DNA of 45,986 nt from Salinarchaeum sp. Lineage in GTDB: Archaea; Halobacteriota; Halobacteria; Halobacteriales; SKNY01. This document shows positions 8,001-16,516 of the stretch, piece by piece. The stretch spans positions 1-45,986 of the forward strand of contig SKNY01000035.1 of NCBI GenBank assembly GCA_007123105.1, given 5' to 3'. Every line of letters starts with the position of its first letter. Within the stretch, counting starts at the first letter, position 1. The notes under the pieces were generated by a model that saw only the letters and a list, made by a program, of their open reading frames with translations, ran no database searches and was not told where the DNA came from. Both the position numbers and the translations under genes were made by a program.

Positions 8001-8942
8001 TCAATCCAGTCCGTAGTAGCCAGTTCCCGGTGCGTGGGCAATTCCCTGCCAGCGGGCGATTACCGGTACGCCGTCCATCTTCCTGACGCACAGCTGGCGC
8101 CGCATGGTTTGATCCTGGTCGACTTCGGTCAACCGGATGTCGATCTTGCCGTCCATCGCATGGGTCATATCGAGCGGGAACGCGTCCGGATCGCCGGCCG
8201 TCGCGCCGGCAAAGATCGGCACGAACCGCCCCTTGCAAATGCGGGCACGGATGTCCTTGACGAACTGGTGTGCCCTGATCGGGGGGACGGTCGTCGCAAA
8301 CTCGGTAAGCGAGTCGATGATTACGTAGCCCCGATTAAACATCGCACCCTCGCGGACCGTGCGAACGAGCACGTTGCCCAATTCCTGGACGTCCGTTGGA
8401 TCGCGGAGGGTCCGCGTCCGTGGTTCGACAAAGCGCAGCACGTGTTCGATCCAGGACCCGCGACGGGAATCGACGGTCGTGCCTGGTTCTTCGTATCGAG
8501 TGAAACAATCGATTATCTCGAGCTGTCCGGCTTCAAGAAACGGGAGTATGTTCCAATCCAATAAGAGGAACTGTTCGACGACGGAGATTGGCGTGTCGTT
8601 GAATGAGACGAGGACGACGGGCTCACCGGCAAGTAGTCGCCGCCAGGCGAGTTCGGCGTGAATCGCCGCCTCGAGTCCGTCATCCTCGCCGACGAGGAGG
8701 ACGCATGCGTTGCGTGGCATCCCGTACGGCAGGTCGACGTCAATTGGACCGACACCAGTCGAGGTTAGTTTCTCAGCGGGGACAACCGGTAAGCCGGCGA
8801 CGCCGATATCGCGGCAGGTGGCGGAGCAGAACCGTCCCCCGGCATCTTCGACGACGGTCCCCGCATGGGAAATCGGATAGCCACAACAGCCACACCTCGG
8901 TTGGTCGAATTCCGACGGTGGGTAATATCGCGGGGATTGCAT
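8001..8942 (-). CDS. KaiC/RecA-like (HTR-type) protein with N-terminal zinc finger
   Basis: A 313-aa protein. Residues about 10-45 carry four zinc-ligand-like cysteines ('CGCCG' and 'FCSATC'). The rest resembles the RecA/KaiC-like fold seen in haloarchaeal transducer-regulator (HTR-like) proteins: a core strand 'ACVLLVGEDDGLEAAIHAELAWR', a Walker B-like 'GYVIIDSLTEFA', and 'AMDGKIDIRLTEVD'. The Walker A position lacks the GKT/S lysine ('VGEDDGLEAA'), so ATP hydrolysis is doubtful. The ATG at 8942 removes an upstream extension without homology. The role is unknown; regulatory or signalling is inferred. The 8943-9343 interval upstream shows no convincing gene or RNA. Confidence 0.72.
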   Translation of the reverse strand: MQSPRYYPPSEFDQPRCGCCGYPISHAGTVVEDAGGRFCSATCRDIGVAGLPVVPAEKLTSTGVGPIDVDLPYGMPRNACVLLVGEDDGLEAAIHAELAWRRLLAGEPVVLVSFNDTPISVVEQFLLLDWNILPFLEAGQLEIIDCFTRYEEPGTTVDSRRGSWIEHVLRFVEPRTRTLRDPTDVQELGNVLVRTVREGAMFNRGYVIIDSLTEFATTVPPIRAHQFVKDIRARICKGRFVPIFAGATAGDPDAFPLDMTHAMDGKIDIRLTEVDQDQTMRRQLCVRKMDGVPVIARWQGIAHAPGTGYYGLD

Positions 8943-9343
8943 GACAATCGATGCTTCGGGCCGGGTTACGTTCAAACCCAGCCCCCAGTCGAGCCGTGTG
9001 GGATCAGTATCTGGTCGGATCAAAAAGCGGCTGGTTCACCGTCCGTCTCTGGGAACCAATGGCCATCGACGAGGGGTTTCGGAATCGCGCTCTGGCGAGC
9101 GGCAAAGGGCAGGTACGCGACGACTGATGACGGTTCGACTGCGGCCGGAACTGTTCAGCTTTAGACGGTCCAGGGGTGTCGGAGTGGTGGCTCCAGTAGA
9201 ACCGGCCTCTGGCCAGGGAATCGCGAACATGCCTGCGGAAACCAACATTGTTCAATCTGTCAAATGGACCGCCTGCACATGGAGCAACCTGGCGACGCCG
9301 GTGAGTCGATACGATCAAGCAAACGCCCGCTCCGTGCAGGCAC

Positions 9344-10390
9344 ATGGCCGGCAAGCCACTGTTTACGAGTGGAGAGGGAGAGTATCACACCTACCGAATT
9401 CCGGCACTCCTGACGGCAAGCAACGAGGTGGTGCTCGCCTTTTGTGAGGGGCGGCGGTCGTCCGCACGCGATCACGGTGACGTTGATCTGTTATGTCGTC
9501 GATCCACGGACGGGGGCGCGACGTGGGGACCAGCCAGCATCGTCTACGGAGACGTCCCGTGGACGGCGGTTACCGACGGGAACCCGTGTCCCGTCCATGA
9601 TCGCGAGACGGACACCATCTGGCTCCCCTTCTGTCGCGATAACAGGGACGTGCTCGTCACCGCGAGCGTCGATGCGGGCCGGTCCTGGACGGATCCGGTT
9701 GCAGTAACCGCAACGGCAAAGGCACCAGCGTGGACGTGGTACGCGACCGGACCCGGCGTCGGCGTTCAACTGTGCCACGGCGAACACGCCGGGAGAATCG
9801 TGATCCCGTGCGATCACGGCGGTCCCACCGTAAGCGACGGCCACCGCCCGGACGTCTCCTCCTCGCACATGCTCTATAGCGACGATTACGGGCAGACCTG
9901 GCACCGCGGTGAGCCGATACATCCGCACACGAACGAGTGTCAGGTCGTCGAGCGGGCGGACGGATCGCTGCTTGTGAACATGCGAAACCACCTCGGGCGA
10001 CGTGGTGGCCAACCCGGGCGTGCCGGGCGACGACTTGTGGCCACGAGTGAGGACGGCGGCGAGTCCTGGAGCGAGATTCACACTGACGAGAAACTTATCG
10101 AGCCTGCATGTCAGGCCAGCATGATCTCTGCGGAACCGGACGATCCTGGCGACACACTGGTGTTCGCGAATCCAGCCTGCGAGAACGATCGCCGACGGAT
10201 GACCGTCAGACGCAGTGACGACGGGGGCGAGACGTGGATGGACGGGACAGTGGTACACGACGGCCCAGCCGCGTACTCGAGCATGACGATCCTGCCCGAC
10301 GGGAACGTCGGTATCATGTACGAGCGGGGTAATGATGATTGGCGCGAAGAGCTATACTTCGACTCCGTCACGTTGGCGGCACTCGAGTGA
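9344..10390 (+). CDS. Sialidase/neuraminidase family (GH33-like, BNR repeats)
   Basis: A 348-aa six-bladed propeller typical of the sialidase superfamily. The N-terminal 'YHTYRIPALL' supplies the first arginine of the carboxylate-binding triad. Asp-box (S-x-D-x-G-x-T/S-W) repeats are seen as 'STDGGATW', 'SVDAGRSW', 'SDDYGQTW', 'SEDGGESW' and 'SDDGGETW'. The candidate nucleophile tyrosine lies in 'AAYSSMTILPDGNVGIMYE'. Known GH33 enzymes release terminal sialic acids or related nonulosonates. No signal peptide is visible, so it would act inside the cell or leave by another route. The substrate in a haloarchaeon is uncertain; Asp-box propellers also serve other sugars. It ends four bases before the convergent toroid gene's stop. 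Confidence 0.85.
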   Translation: MAGKPLFTSGEGEYHTYRIPALLTASNEVVLAFCEGRRSSARDHGDVDLLCRRSTDGGATWGPASIVYGDVPWTAVTDGNPCPVHDRETDTIWLPFCRDNRDVLVTASVDAGRSWTDPVAVTATAKAPAWTWYATGPGVGVQLCHGEHAGRIVIPCDHGGPTVSDGHRPDVSSSHMLYSDDYGQTWHRGEPIHPHTNECQVVERADGSLLVNMRNHLGRRGGQPGRAGRRLVATSEDGGESWSEIHTDEKLIEPACQASMISAEPDDPGDTLVFANPACENDRRRMTVRRSDDGGETWMDGTVVHDGPAAYSSMTILPDGNVGIMYERGNDDWREELYFDSVTLAALE

Positions 10391-10394
10391 TGGA

Positions 10395-11855
10395 TTAGCG
10401 CGCGGTGTAATTGGGTCCCAACGCCGCCTCGTGGCCGTCCCGGGCAAGCAGTGCGAGTCGGGCCATACCGTGGAGGAGAAACCCCGTCCCGAGTTGGTTC
10501 TCGTAGTGATCGACCGTTGGTGTCCCTCGAGGCAGGGGGTCCGCAAAATACGACGGCAGAAGCCGATCGATCGTGGTAAGACCGTCCTCAAGCCAGCGGG
10601 ATTCGTTGGTTCTGGCATACAGGTCGGCGAACAACCCCGTCGTACAACCGGCCGCGAACGCCCAAACGGGAATCGTACCGTCCGGACCTACCCCACGTAC
10701 GTTCTCAAAGGACGTGTCCGCGAGCGGGATCGTTCCATCCGGTGGAAACGGATGCTCTCGGTATCCTCGGCCAATCTCGAGGGCCCATTCGAGAAACGCA
10801 TCCCGTCCGGTCAGTTCGTGGGCAGCGAGCAATTGTAGGCCGCGCGTAGCGGCGACTTCGCCCGGCGGGGTACCGCCGTACACCGACGCCCACCATGCGG
10901 CGGGAGAATTGCCGTGGTCCGCGTAGTGATCGAGGAGTGCGTCACAATAGGTTTCGCCGCGGTCACGAAGCCGAGCCGCACGCTCGGATGCACCGTCGGC
11001 GAGCAAATCTGCGGCATCATACAGGCTGACGGCGTGCGAGAGCGTCTGTCCGACTGCCGGCCGATCTGCGTGCCCACGACTCTCGAGCGGAAGGAGGTCG
11101 TCATCATGTCGTCGGGTCCACCAGTAGTCGACGAGTTCGTCAATGCGCCGCAGATACTCATCATGGGGATCCTGCGTGTACACGAACGCCCAGTCGTATA
11201 CGTAGTGGCCGCCATGCCGGGGGAAATCACAGGAGCGATCGCCCACCGGAAAGCGGGCCTTTTCGGTGATGTAGGCGTGCCGGATGTACTCGCGGTTCTC
11301 CGGATCGTTCCAGTGGTAGGTGAGCCCGTCGGCGAAATCATGGACTGCCTGGGGATTTCGGGCGTAGATCCGCTCCCAGAGGCGGGCAGGCACGAGCCGG
11401 AGATGGTCGTGGATTGCCGGTCCCGGGTGCTCCCGATCGTGCGCGCGGCTATTACCGACCCGATGTTCATCGAGATGCCAATAGGCGTGTTCACCCCACG
11501 GAAATAACCCAGTCACACTCCCGTTGGACTCACGATCGAAGGTTCGACCCACGCACCGACTCGCAAAGCTATCCAGATACCGATCGATCGCGGCGTCATA
11601 GGCCGGTCGGTCGCCCGACGTGGCCAATGCTGACATGGTCTGGACGATCGGTTCGTCGTGAATCAGGTTGGTTCCGCGTGGTGCTCGATCGTGGTTTCGT
11701 TGACCGGGTACGGTCGGTGGCAGTGTCTCAAGGAGGTTCCCGCTCTTCGGGTCCGCGATGGACGGGAAGAGGCCGTCGGTTTCGGCGCTCGCATCGATCA
11801 GGATGTCGATGGCATCCAATACGTGATCGAGCGCTCGGGAAGCACGGTCGTCCAT
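10395..11855 (-). CDS. Uncharacterised (alpha/alpha)-barrel protein, probably glycan-active
   Basis: A 486-aa protein with many evenly spaced helical segments rich in Trp, His and Asp, the texture of (alpha/alpha)6 toroid enzymes such as GH88, GH105 or family 10 lyases. Notable stretches are 'GLFPWGEHAYWHLDEH', 'HDHLRLVPARLWERIY', 'HGGHYVYDWAFVYTQDP' and 'VYGGTPPGEVAATRG'. I do not recognise a defined family. It follows the uxuA-type gene on the same strand after 46 bp, so it probably shares its operon and may produce or process uronates. The ATG at 11855 is preferred over the ORF-track start because the upstream part is low-complexity and basic. No signal peptide. Confidence 0.6.
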   Translation of the reverse strand: MDDRASRALDHVLDAIDILIDASAETDGLFPSIADPKSGNLLETLPPTVPGQRNHDRAPRGTNLIHDEPIVQTMSALATSGDRPAYDAAIDRYLDSFASRCVGRTFDRESNGSVTGLFPWGEHAYWHLDEHRVGNSRAHDREHPGPAIHDHLRLVPARLWERIYARNPQAVHDFADGLTYHWNDPENREYIRHAYITEKARFPVGDRSCDFPRHGGHYVYDWAFVYTQDPHDEYLRRIDELVDYWWTRRHDDDLLPLESRGHADRPAVGQTLSHAVSLYDAADLLADGASERAARLRDRGETYCDALLDHYADHGNSPAAWWASVYGGTPPGEVAATRGLQLLAAHELTGRDAFLEWALEIGRGYREHPFPPDGTIPLADTSFENVRGVGPDGTIPVWAFAAGCTTGLFADLYARTNESRWLEDGLTTIDRLLPSYFADPLPRGTPTVDHYENQLGTGFLLHGMARLALLARDGHEAALGPNYTAR

Positions 11856-11901
11856 GGCCAGATGGGGACCGGGTCGTCCATGTAACCGATGGTAGGGGCA
11901 A

Positions 11902-12861
11902 TCAATCCGATGTTTGTTCCATGAGCCCCCGCATATATCCGATCGCGTGGAGTCTGCCCTTGATCGTCTCGTCGCCATCTCCCGCGGTCACGATTGGATA
12001 GTGATCGGGACGAATCGGCCCGTCGAAGCCGATGTCCCGATAGGCTCGCATCGCGGCAAGCATGTCGGTCTGACCATTGTCGTGCCAGCTCTCATAGAAA
12101 TTCTCCGACGTTCCGACCACGTCGCGGAAATGGACAAAATGAATGGCGTCATCAAAGCGTCTGATTTCGGCCGGAATGTCTGCCCCCATTGCCGCGAAAT
12201 TACCCTGCCCGAGACAGATACCATTGTTCGGACTCGGATACAGATCAATCAATCGCTGGAACGCGTCGGGGTCAGTCATAATCCGGGCAGTATCTCCGAT
12301 CGGTCCGTCGATCGGGGGATCGTCGGGATGGATGGCGAGTTTTACGCCAGCCTCCTCGGCCACGGGAACAACCTCCGCGAGGAAGTCCTCAAGTCGGCTC
12401 CAGAGCTGCTGGGCGGAGACCGCTGGTGCATCCACGTCGATGGGGTTCCCCTCGAGGTGGCCGGGAAGCTGTTGGTGGTTGTACGCGGTTCCACGCGAGC
12501 CGCCACGGATCCGTGCGCGGCTTGTCCGAATGACCGGATAATGCGTTCGCCAGCTCCAGCACCAGATCGGAATGCCGAGTTGCCCCATGTTCCGGATGAG
12601 CGTCTTGACCGACTCAATCTGGGTATCCCGTTCGTCGGTATCCAACCGAATGGCGTCCATCGGGGGGCGTTCCTCGAGTACGGCGACGTCGAGGCCACGG
12701 GCGGCGGCGCGTGATTGCATCGCCCGAAGCGGCTCGTAGTCCCAGGGTTCGGCGTCATCAGTGCCAGCCGGAAGATTGAATACGCCCGTCTCGATGCCGG
12801 TTTGATTCGCGACGTCCCACACGGCATCCGGAGTCGGCCCCAAGCGGAGTGCAAGCTGCAT
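11902..12861 (-). CDS. uxuA: Mannonate dehydratase (UxuA family)
   Basis: A 319-aa xylose-isomerase-like TIM barrel. UxuA dehydrates D-mannonate to 2-keto-3-deoxygluconate in glucuronate catabolism. Metal ligands expected from the family are present: His178 in 'KLAIHPDDPP', Cys216 in 'NGICLGQGNF', His244 in 'HFVHFRDVVG' and Asp286 in 'IRPDHYP'. The length is slightly shorter than E. coli UxuA, as is common in archaeal and Gram-positive forms. It is the first gene of a minus-strand pair with the alpha/alpha-barrel protein and is divergent from the RraA-like gene, with 93 bp between them for both promoters. A related sugar-acid substrate cannot be excluded. Confidence 0.85.
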   Translation of the reverse strand: MQLALRLGPTPDAVWDVANQTGIETGVFNLPAGTDDAEPWDYEPLRAMQSRAAARGLDVAVLEERPPMDAIRLDTDERDTQIESVKTLIRNMGQLGIPIWCWSWRTHYPVIRTSRARIRGGSRGTAYNHQQLPGHLEGNPIDVDAPAVSAQQLWSRLEDFLAEVVPVAEEAGVKLAIHPDDPPIDGPIGDTARIMTDPDAFQRLIDLYPSPNNGICLGQGNFAAMGADIPAEIRRFDDAIHFVHFRDVVGTSENFYESWHDNGQTDMLAAMRAYRDIGFDGPIRPDHYPIVTAGDGDETIKGRLHAIGYMRGLMEQTSD

Positions 12862-12954
12862 GCCGGTGCAATCGCATAGCGCTACTTAATCAGTTGTGTC
12901 CCGGCATTGTGAAAGCCAATAGAATCATGAGGGGGCCGACACATCGTTATCAGG

Positions 12955-13719
12955 ATGACGGATGCATATGACCTAGACCTCGACGAGGAGCCGCGCACGA
13001 TCGACGCCACCGACCTCGAACGCGTCGCCCGCTTCAAGGAAGCAGGCTATGGCGGAAACGTCTCCGATGCGCTCAACCGCCTGGGCATTCGGGATACCGT
13101 GCTCAGCGCGGACTTCTTTTCGTTAAATGAGGGGCAGATCCTCGCAGGACGAGCGCTACCCGTAAAGCTTCACTCTTACGTCAAGGACGAGGCGGTCGTC
13201 GAGTATCTCGAGGAGAAATGGGAGACAGAAGGCGGCCACCCCCAAAAGCGAATGATGCGGACTGTCGAGGAGAAAGAAGACGGGACCGTGCTCTGTTTCG
13301 ATGCCGGCGGTGACATGCAACCGGCCCACTTCGGTGAGATGAGTTGCCAGCTCGCCTACTCACACGGCTGTCGCGGCATGGTATGTGCAGGGAACGTCCG
13401 CGATACACAGTACGTCCGCAAGATGGATGAGTTCCCGATATACACGCTCGGGACCCGCCCCAATGCCTTCGGTGGGTGGGAAATCGTCGAGGTCGACTTG
13501 CCGATCCACCTGCCGGGCCATCTCACCCATTACGTTGAGGTCCGGCCGGGCGATTTCATCTTCGGCGATTTCGATGGTGTCCAGCTGATCCCAGAGCCAG
13601 TCGTCGACGAGGTCCTGCTCCGCGTTGAAGCGATTTACGAGGAGGAAAACGAAGAACGCGAGCTGATCGCCGGCGGGATGTCCATCGATGAGGTGTACGA
13701 AGAGTACGGCGTGCTCTAA
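12955..13719 (+). CDS. RraA-like / HMG aldolase family protein
   Basis: A 254-aa protein of the RraA-like superfamily. The signature block is 'AHFGEMSCQLAYSHGCRGMVCAGNVRDTQYVR', matching the family's G-E-x(4)-A-x(2)-x-G-(x)-G-x-V-x-(D/A)-G-x-x-R-D pattern with the catalytic 'VRD'; a second conserved part is 'VRPGDFIFGDFDGVQLIP'. Characterised members are 4-hydroxy-4-methyl-2-oxoglutarate/4-carboxy-4-hydroxy-2-oxoadipate aldolases or oxaloacetate decarboxylases. In this sugar-acid locus it may cleave a keto-deoxy acid, which is inference. The N-terminus (residues 1-30) is an acidic extension. Cytoplasmic. Confidence 0.85.
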   Translation: MTDAYDLDLDEEPRTIDATDLERVARFKEAGYGGNVSDALNRLGIRDTVLSADFFSLNEGQILAGRALPVKLHSYVKDEAVVEYLEEKWETEGGHPQKRMMRTVEEKEDGTVLCFDAGGDMQPAHFGEMSCQLAYSHGCRGMVCAGNVRDTQYVRKMDEFPIYTLGTRPNAFGGWEIVEVDLPIHLPGHLTHYVEVRPGDFIFGDFDGVQLIPEPVVDEVLLRVEAIYEEENEERELIAGGMSIDEVYEEYGVL

Positions 13720-13740
13720 CCCGTGACGTTCAGGAAGAAC

Positions 13741-13746
13741 TATAGT
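13741..13746 (+). promoter_or_regulatory. TATA box for the small lipoprotein gene
   Basis: TATAGT lies 28-23 nt before the ATG at 13769, the spacing of a leaderless haloarchaeal promoter. It supports the small ORF start. Confidence 0.5.
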
Positions 13747-13768
13747 AATTGCCCAGTTGTCAGGTGAT

Positions 13769-13906
13769 ATGCCGCCCCGCAGAACGGTGATCGTGGGCAC
13801 GACCGTCCTCGTTTTTGGAACTGCCGGCTGTCTCGGCGATGAACCCCCCGGGTACGGAAATTCGGATGGCTACGGGCGCGATCCGTATGGGAGCTCCACG
13901 GCGTAA
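13769..13906 (+). CDS. Very small predicted lipoprotein (45 aa), absent from the ORF track
   Basis: The ORF encodes 45 residues beginning 'MPPRRTVIVGTTVLVFGTAG', then the lipobox cysteine at position 21, followed by a short Gly/Tyr/Asp-rich tail ('PPGYGNSDGYGRDPYG'). It has a twin-arginine pair, a hydrophobic stretch and 'GTAGC', the layout of haloarchaeal Tat or Sec lipoproteins, but the mature part is only about 25 aa. A TATA-like box sits 28 nt upstream and the next gene starts 3 nt after its stop, so the two probably form one transcript. Function unknown; it may anchor or assist the downstream protein. Alternatively it is the relic of a longer lipoprotein. Confidence 0.6.
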   Translation: MPPRRTVIVGTTVLVFGTAGCLGDEPPGYGNSDGYGRDPYGSSTA

Positions 13907-13909
13907 ACC

Positions 13910-15085
13910 ATGGTGGAGGAAACGCCACGCTTTGGGTTGAACACCTACGAACCGGGCGACACTGACTGGGACCACGGCGACACCGTGAACGCCGTCGACG
14001 AACTCGCGATTGCCCGCGGTTCGATCAAAGATCGGCCCGAGACCGGCAGCTACGACGACGAATTGTACCTTGCAACGGATCAACGCGTCCTCTGGCGGTG
14101 GGACGACGACGAAGCCGATTGGATCGCAGCCGGCGGTGTCGGCTCCGCGGACGCGCCACTCGACGAGCTGGTTGCAACACTCGTCTCCGCAGACAGCGTC
14201 GCCACCGACGAACTCGCGAGCAATCGGCTCGATTCTACCACAGTTCCGGACGGATTAACCCTCAATGTCGACCACGACGATCAACGTGAATCCTCGACGA
14301 TCGACTGGGAGACCCCCTCCCGGTGGGACTACGACTCGGGCGAGTTTCAGTCGCTGTTAGAAACCTCCTATGCAGTCGGTGGGGGCTACGGTGTCTCCGG
14401 ACACTGGCAGATCATGTCCGCCCACCACTACGGACCGGCATACAACGTCCCCTTTCAGCGCGACGTGCACTGCCCGATTCACATCTACGGGGCCGAACCC
14501 GACGATGGGGCCGCCGAATTTAGCATTACTTTTGGCGACTTACATAACCGCCGACATCGAATGTGGCTCTCGAAGGCCGGTGTCACGATGCTCGAAGAGC
14601 CTTCACCCGCCGCCGAGTTCTCCATCCTCCGGCACTACGCGAATCATGATCAGGTAACCCACATGGCGATGACACCCAACTATCTGCGCGAGGGCGAAAA
14701 CATCACCGAAGAACACACGCCGATCAGCCCGGGAACATTCAGATTTCGTGGGGCCTACTGGAACGACGGGCTCGAGACCGCACGAATGCTCCAGTTCACA
14801 CCGTCGATGGACGGTGATGACCATCGGTTCCACGTCGCCCTCGAGGTCGAATCAGCGGATGGTGATCTGGAGGAAACTGCCCGCATCGATCAGGACGGCA
14901 CCTGGACGTACCGTGATCTGGCCGCCTCGGCGTGCTTCCGGCCGCCTTCGGTCGAAACCGTCGAGGAGCTTCCGGTCGATGCCAACGAACCCGAACTCGT
15001 GTGGGTTCGCGACGCGAGCGCATACTTCACCTACACCGAGACGGACGGATGGCTCGAAATCGGGAATGTGACGTCGACTGATTGA
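13910..15085 (+). CDS. Haloarchaeal surface/tail-fibre-like protein of unknown function
   Basis: A 391-aa acidic protein without its own signal peptide or membrane segment. Residues about 5-75 ('LNTYEPGD', 'DELYLATDQRVLWRWDDD') resemble an N-terminal module I associate with haloarchaeal pectate-lyase-like and beta-helix proteins. The C-terminal segment 'ETVEELPVDANEPELVWVRDASAYFTY' repeats the same style, as if closing a fibre. The middle is beta-rich with 'GVSGHWQIMSAHHYGPAYNVPF'. Catalytic residues cannot be assigned. It starts 3 nt after the small lipoprotein gene and is very likely co-transcribed with it. Confidence 0.6.
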   Translation: MVEETPRFGLNTYEPGDTDWDHGDTVNAVDELAIARGSIKDRPETGSYDDELYLATDQRVLWRWDDDEADWIAAGGVGSADAPLDELVATLVSADSVATDELASNRLDSTTVPDGLTLNVDHDDQRESSTIDWETPSRWDYDSGEFQSLLETSYAVGGGYGVSGHWQIMSAHHYGPAYNVPFQRDVHCPIHIYGAEPDDGAAEFSITFGDLHNRRHRMWLSKAGVTMLEEPSPAAEFSILRHYANHDQVTHMAMTPNYLREGENITEEHTPISPGTFRFRGAYWNDGLETARMLQFTPSMDGDDHRFHVALEVESADGDLEETARIDQDGTWTYRDLAASACFRPPSVETVEELPVDANEPELVWVRDASAYFTYTETDGWLEIGNVTSTD

Positions 15086-15100
15086 GGTCTGAGGAATCGT

Positions 15101-15106
15101 TATATT
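15101..15106 (+). promoter_or_regulatory. TATA box for the universal stress protein gene
   Basis: TATATT lies 30-25 nt before the ATG at 15131, consistent with a leaderless transcript. Confidence 0.5.
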
Positions 15107-15130
15107 GCCGTCAGTCGTAAAGCACGCCCG

Positions 15131-15565
15131 ATGTACAGGACCGTGCTCGCGCCGACGGACGGAAGTACGTTATCGATCCGGGCAGCTGAGGAAGCGGTCG
15201 CGTTGACCGACGAGGACGGGACGCTTCACGTGCTGGCCGTGCTCGAGAAATTGCCGTTATACAGGCGCGCGGGCATGGCAGAGAAGTTCGAGAGCGACGA
15301 CGATGACTCCCGTCGGGACCAACTCCAAGATGCAATCGAACGGATTACGGCCCTCGCCGATGACGAATCGATCGCGTACGAGACGCATCTCGCAGAGGGC
15401 GTTCCATACCGGGAGATCGTTCGGTACGCAACGGAACACGAAGTCGACGCGATCGTCCTCGGGAAACGTGGTATGGGCGCCGACGCCGATGACATGCTCG
15501 GGTCCACGACCGAACGCGTGATCCGTCGGGCCGCCACCCGGGTCGTGTCGATTCCGGAACGGTAG
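15131..15565 (+). CDS. Universal stress protein, UspA family
   Basis: A 144-aa single Usp domain. It opens with 'YRTVLAPTDGSTLSIRAAEEA' and ends with the nucleotide-binding motif 'GKRGMGADADDMLGSTTERVIR' (G-x2-G-x9-G-S/T), so it belongs to the ATP-binding subgroup. The length is standard. Usp proteins are cytoplasmic dimers in stress adaptation; the specific role here is unknown. The UlaG-like gene follows after about 40 bp and may be read through, but a TATA box directly upstream indicates its own promoter. Confidence 0.92.
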   Translation: MYRTVLAPTDGSTLSIRAAEEAVALTDEDGTLHVLAVLEKLPLYRRAGMAEKFESDDDDSRRDQLQDAIERITALADDESIAYETHLAEGVPYREIVRYATEHEVDAIVLGKRGMGADADDMLGSTTERVIRRAATRVVSIPER

Positions 15566-15606
15566 TGCCGATACCATTATTATGGCCGCCCTGTCCCGTC
15601 CTGACG

Positions 15607-16467
15607 ATGATACATTCAACGTGGGGTGACTGGTTCGTTCGAAATGAGCTCGAGGCAGCAGAGGTCGACGGGCTCTCGATGTGGTATCTCGGCTGTAACG
15701 CGTTTGCAATCCGAACACCCGAAACGACCCTGTACATCGATCCGTACTTCGGCGATGGGGATCCGCCGTACGTGTTTCGAATGATCCCCGTTCCAATGGA
15801 TCCTGCTGATGCAAGCCGGTGTGACGCCGTGTTGATCACCCACGAGCACCTCGATCACATGCACGCCCCTTCTTATCGTCCGTTCGTAGAGGATCTCGGG
15901 GCCGATCTCTATGCACCACCGGCGAGCTGGACGAATCCGGACGTACCAACGGACTACGAGGTTCCGGAGGAGCTGCGCCACGTAATCGAACCGGGTGCAG
16001 TCCTCGAGCTTGACGACGTGACAATCACGGTGTGTGAGGGAAATGATCCGGATGCCATCGATGAGGTCTCATTCGTGATCGAACACGAGAGCGGGACCCT
16101 TTTCAACAGCGGCGACAGCCGACCGACCGAAGCGTTTCTCGACATCGGGGAGCGGTTCGACATCGACGTCGGTACGCTGACATTCGGAACCCACGGCCGG
16201 ATTTACGATCCGGACAGCGACGCGACAACGGTCGAAGCCTGGTACAGTTCGGAAAACGATGTCATCGAAATGGCCAACGCCCTCAAACTCGATCGACTCG
16301 TCCCCTGTCACTACGACATGTGGAAGGGAGTCAGAGGCGATCCCAAGGGGTTGGTCGAGCATGCGGCCTCTTTCGAATACCCGCATGCGATCGATATCGT
16401 GTCCGTGGGCGACCGTGTTGACGTCGATCGCCCCGGTGTCCGACCGATGAGCACCCTCAACCAGTAA
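15607..16467 (+). CDS. Metallo-beta-lactamase fold hydrolase, UlaG-like
   Basis: A 286-aa MBL-fold hydrolase. The metal motif 'LITHEHLDHMH' (HxHxDH) is near residue 80, a further ligand Asp is likely in 'LFNSGDSRP', and a late His occurs in 'LVPCHYDMWKG'. The overall arrangement resembles UlaG (L-ascorbate-6-phosphate lactonase). The start 'MIHSTWGDWFV' at 15607 is typical of UlaG-like proteins; the ORF-track start is 14 codons earlier and less likely. It is first in a tight run with a uronate dehydrogenase-like gene (49-bp gap) and an SMP-30 lactonase gene (49-bp gap), which suggests a lactone-hydrolysing step in sugar-acid metabolism. Confidence 0.85.
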   Translation: MIHSTWGDWFVRNELEAAEVDGLSMWYLGCNAFAIRTPETTLYIDPYFGDGDPPYVFRMIPVPMDPADASRCDAVLITHEHLDHMHAPSYRPFVEDLGADLYAPPASWTNPDVPTDYEVPEELRHVIEPGAVLELDDVTITVCEGNDPDAIDEVSFVIEHESGTLFNSGDSRPTEAFLDIGERFDIDVGTLTFGTHGRIYDPDSDATTVEAWYSSENDVIEMANALKLDRLVPCHYDMWKGVRGDPKGLVEHAASFEYPHAIDIVSVGDRVDVDRPGVRPMSTLNQ

Positions 16468-16516
16468 TCAGTACGGCGGTCGGAACGCCCATCACTCCGC
16501 CCTCGCATGGGCTGGC

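Noticed and set aside
8941-9447. 168-aa plus-strand ORF and 116-aa minus-strand ORF in the 400-bp gap
   Set aside because: Basic, Ser/Arg-rich translations with no motif and unfavourable codon third positions; no tRNA-like cloverleaf was found there either.
11902-12861. Xylose isomerase identity for the TIM-barrel protein
   Set aside because: The 'HPDDPP' and Cys ligand motifs fit mannonate dehydratase rather than xylose isomerase.
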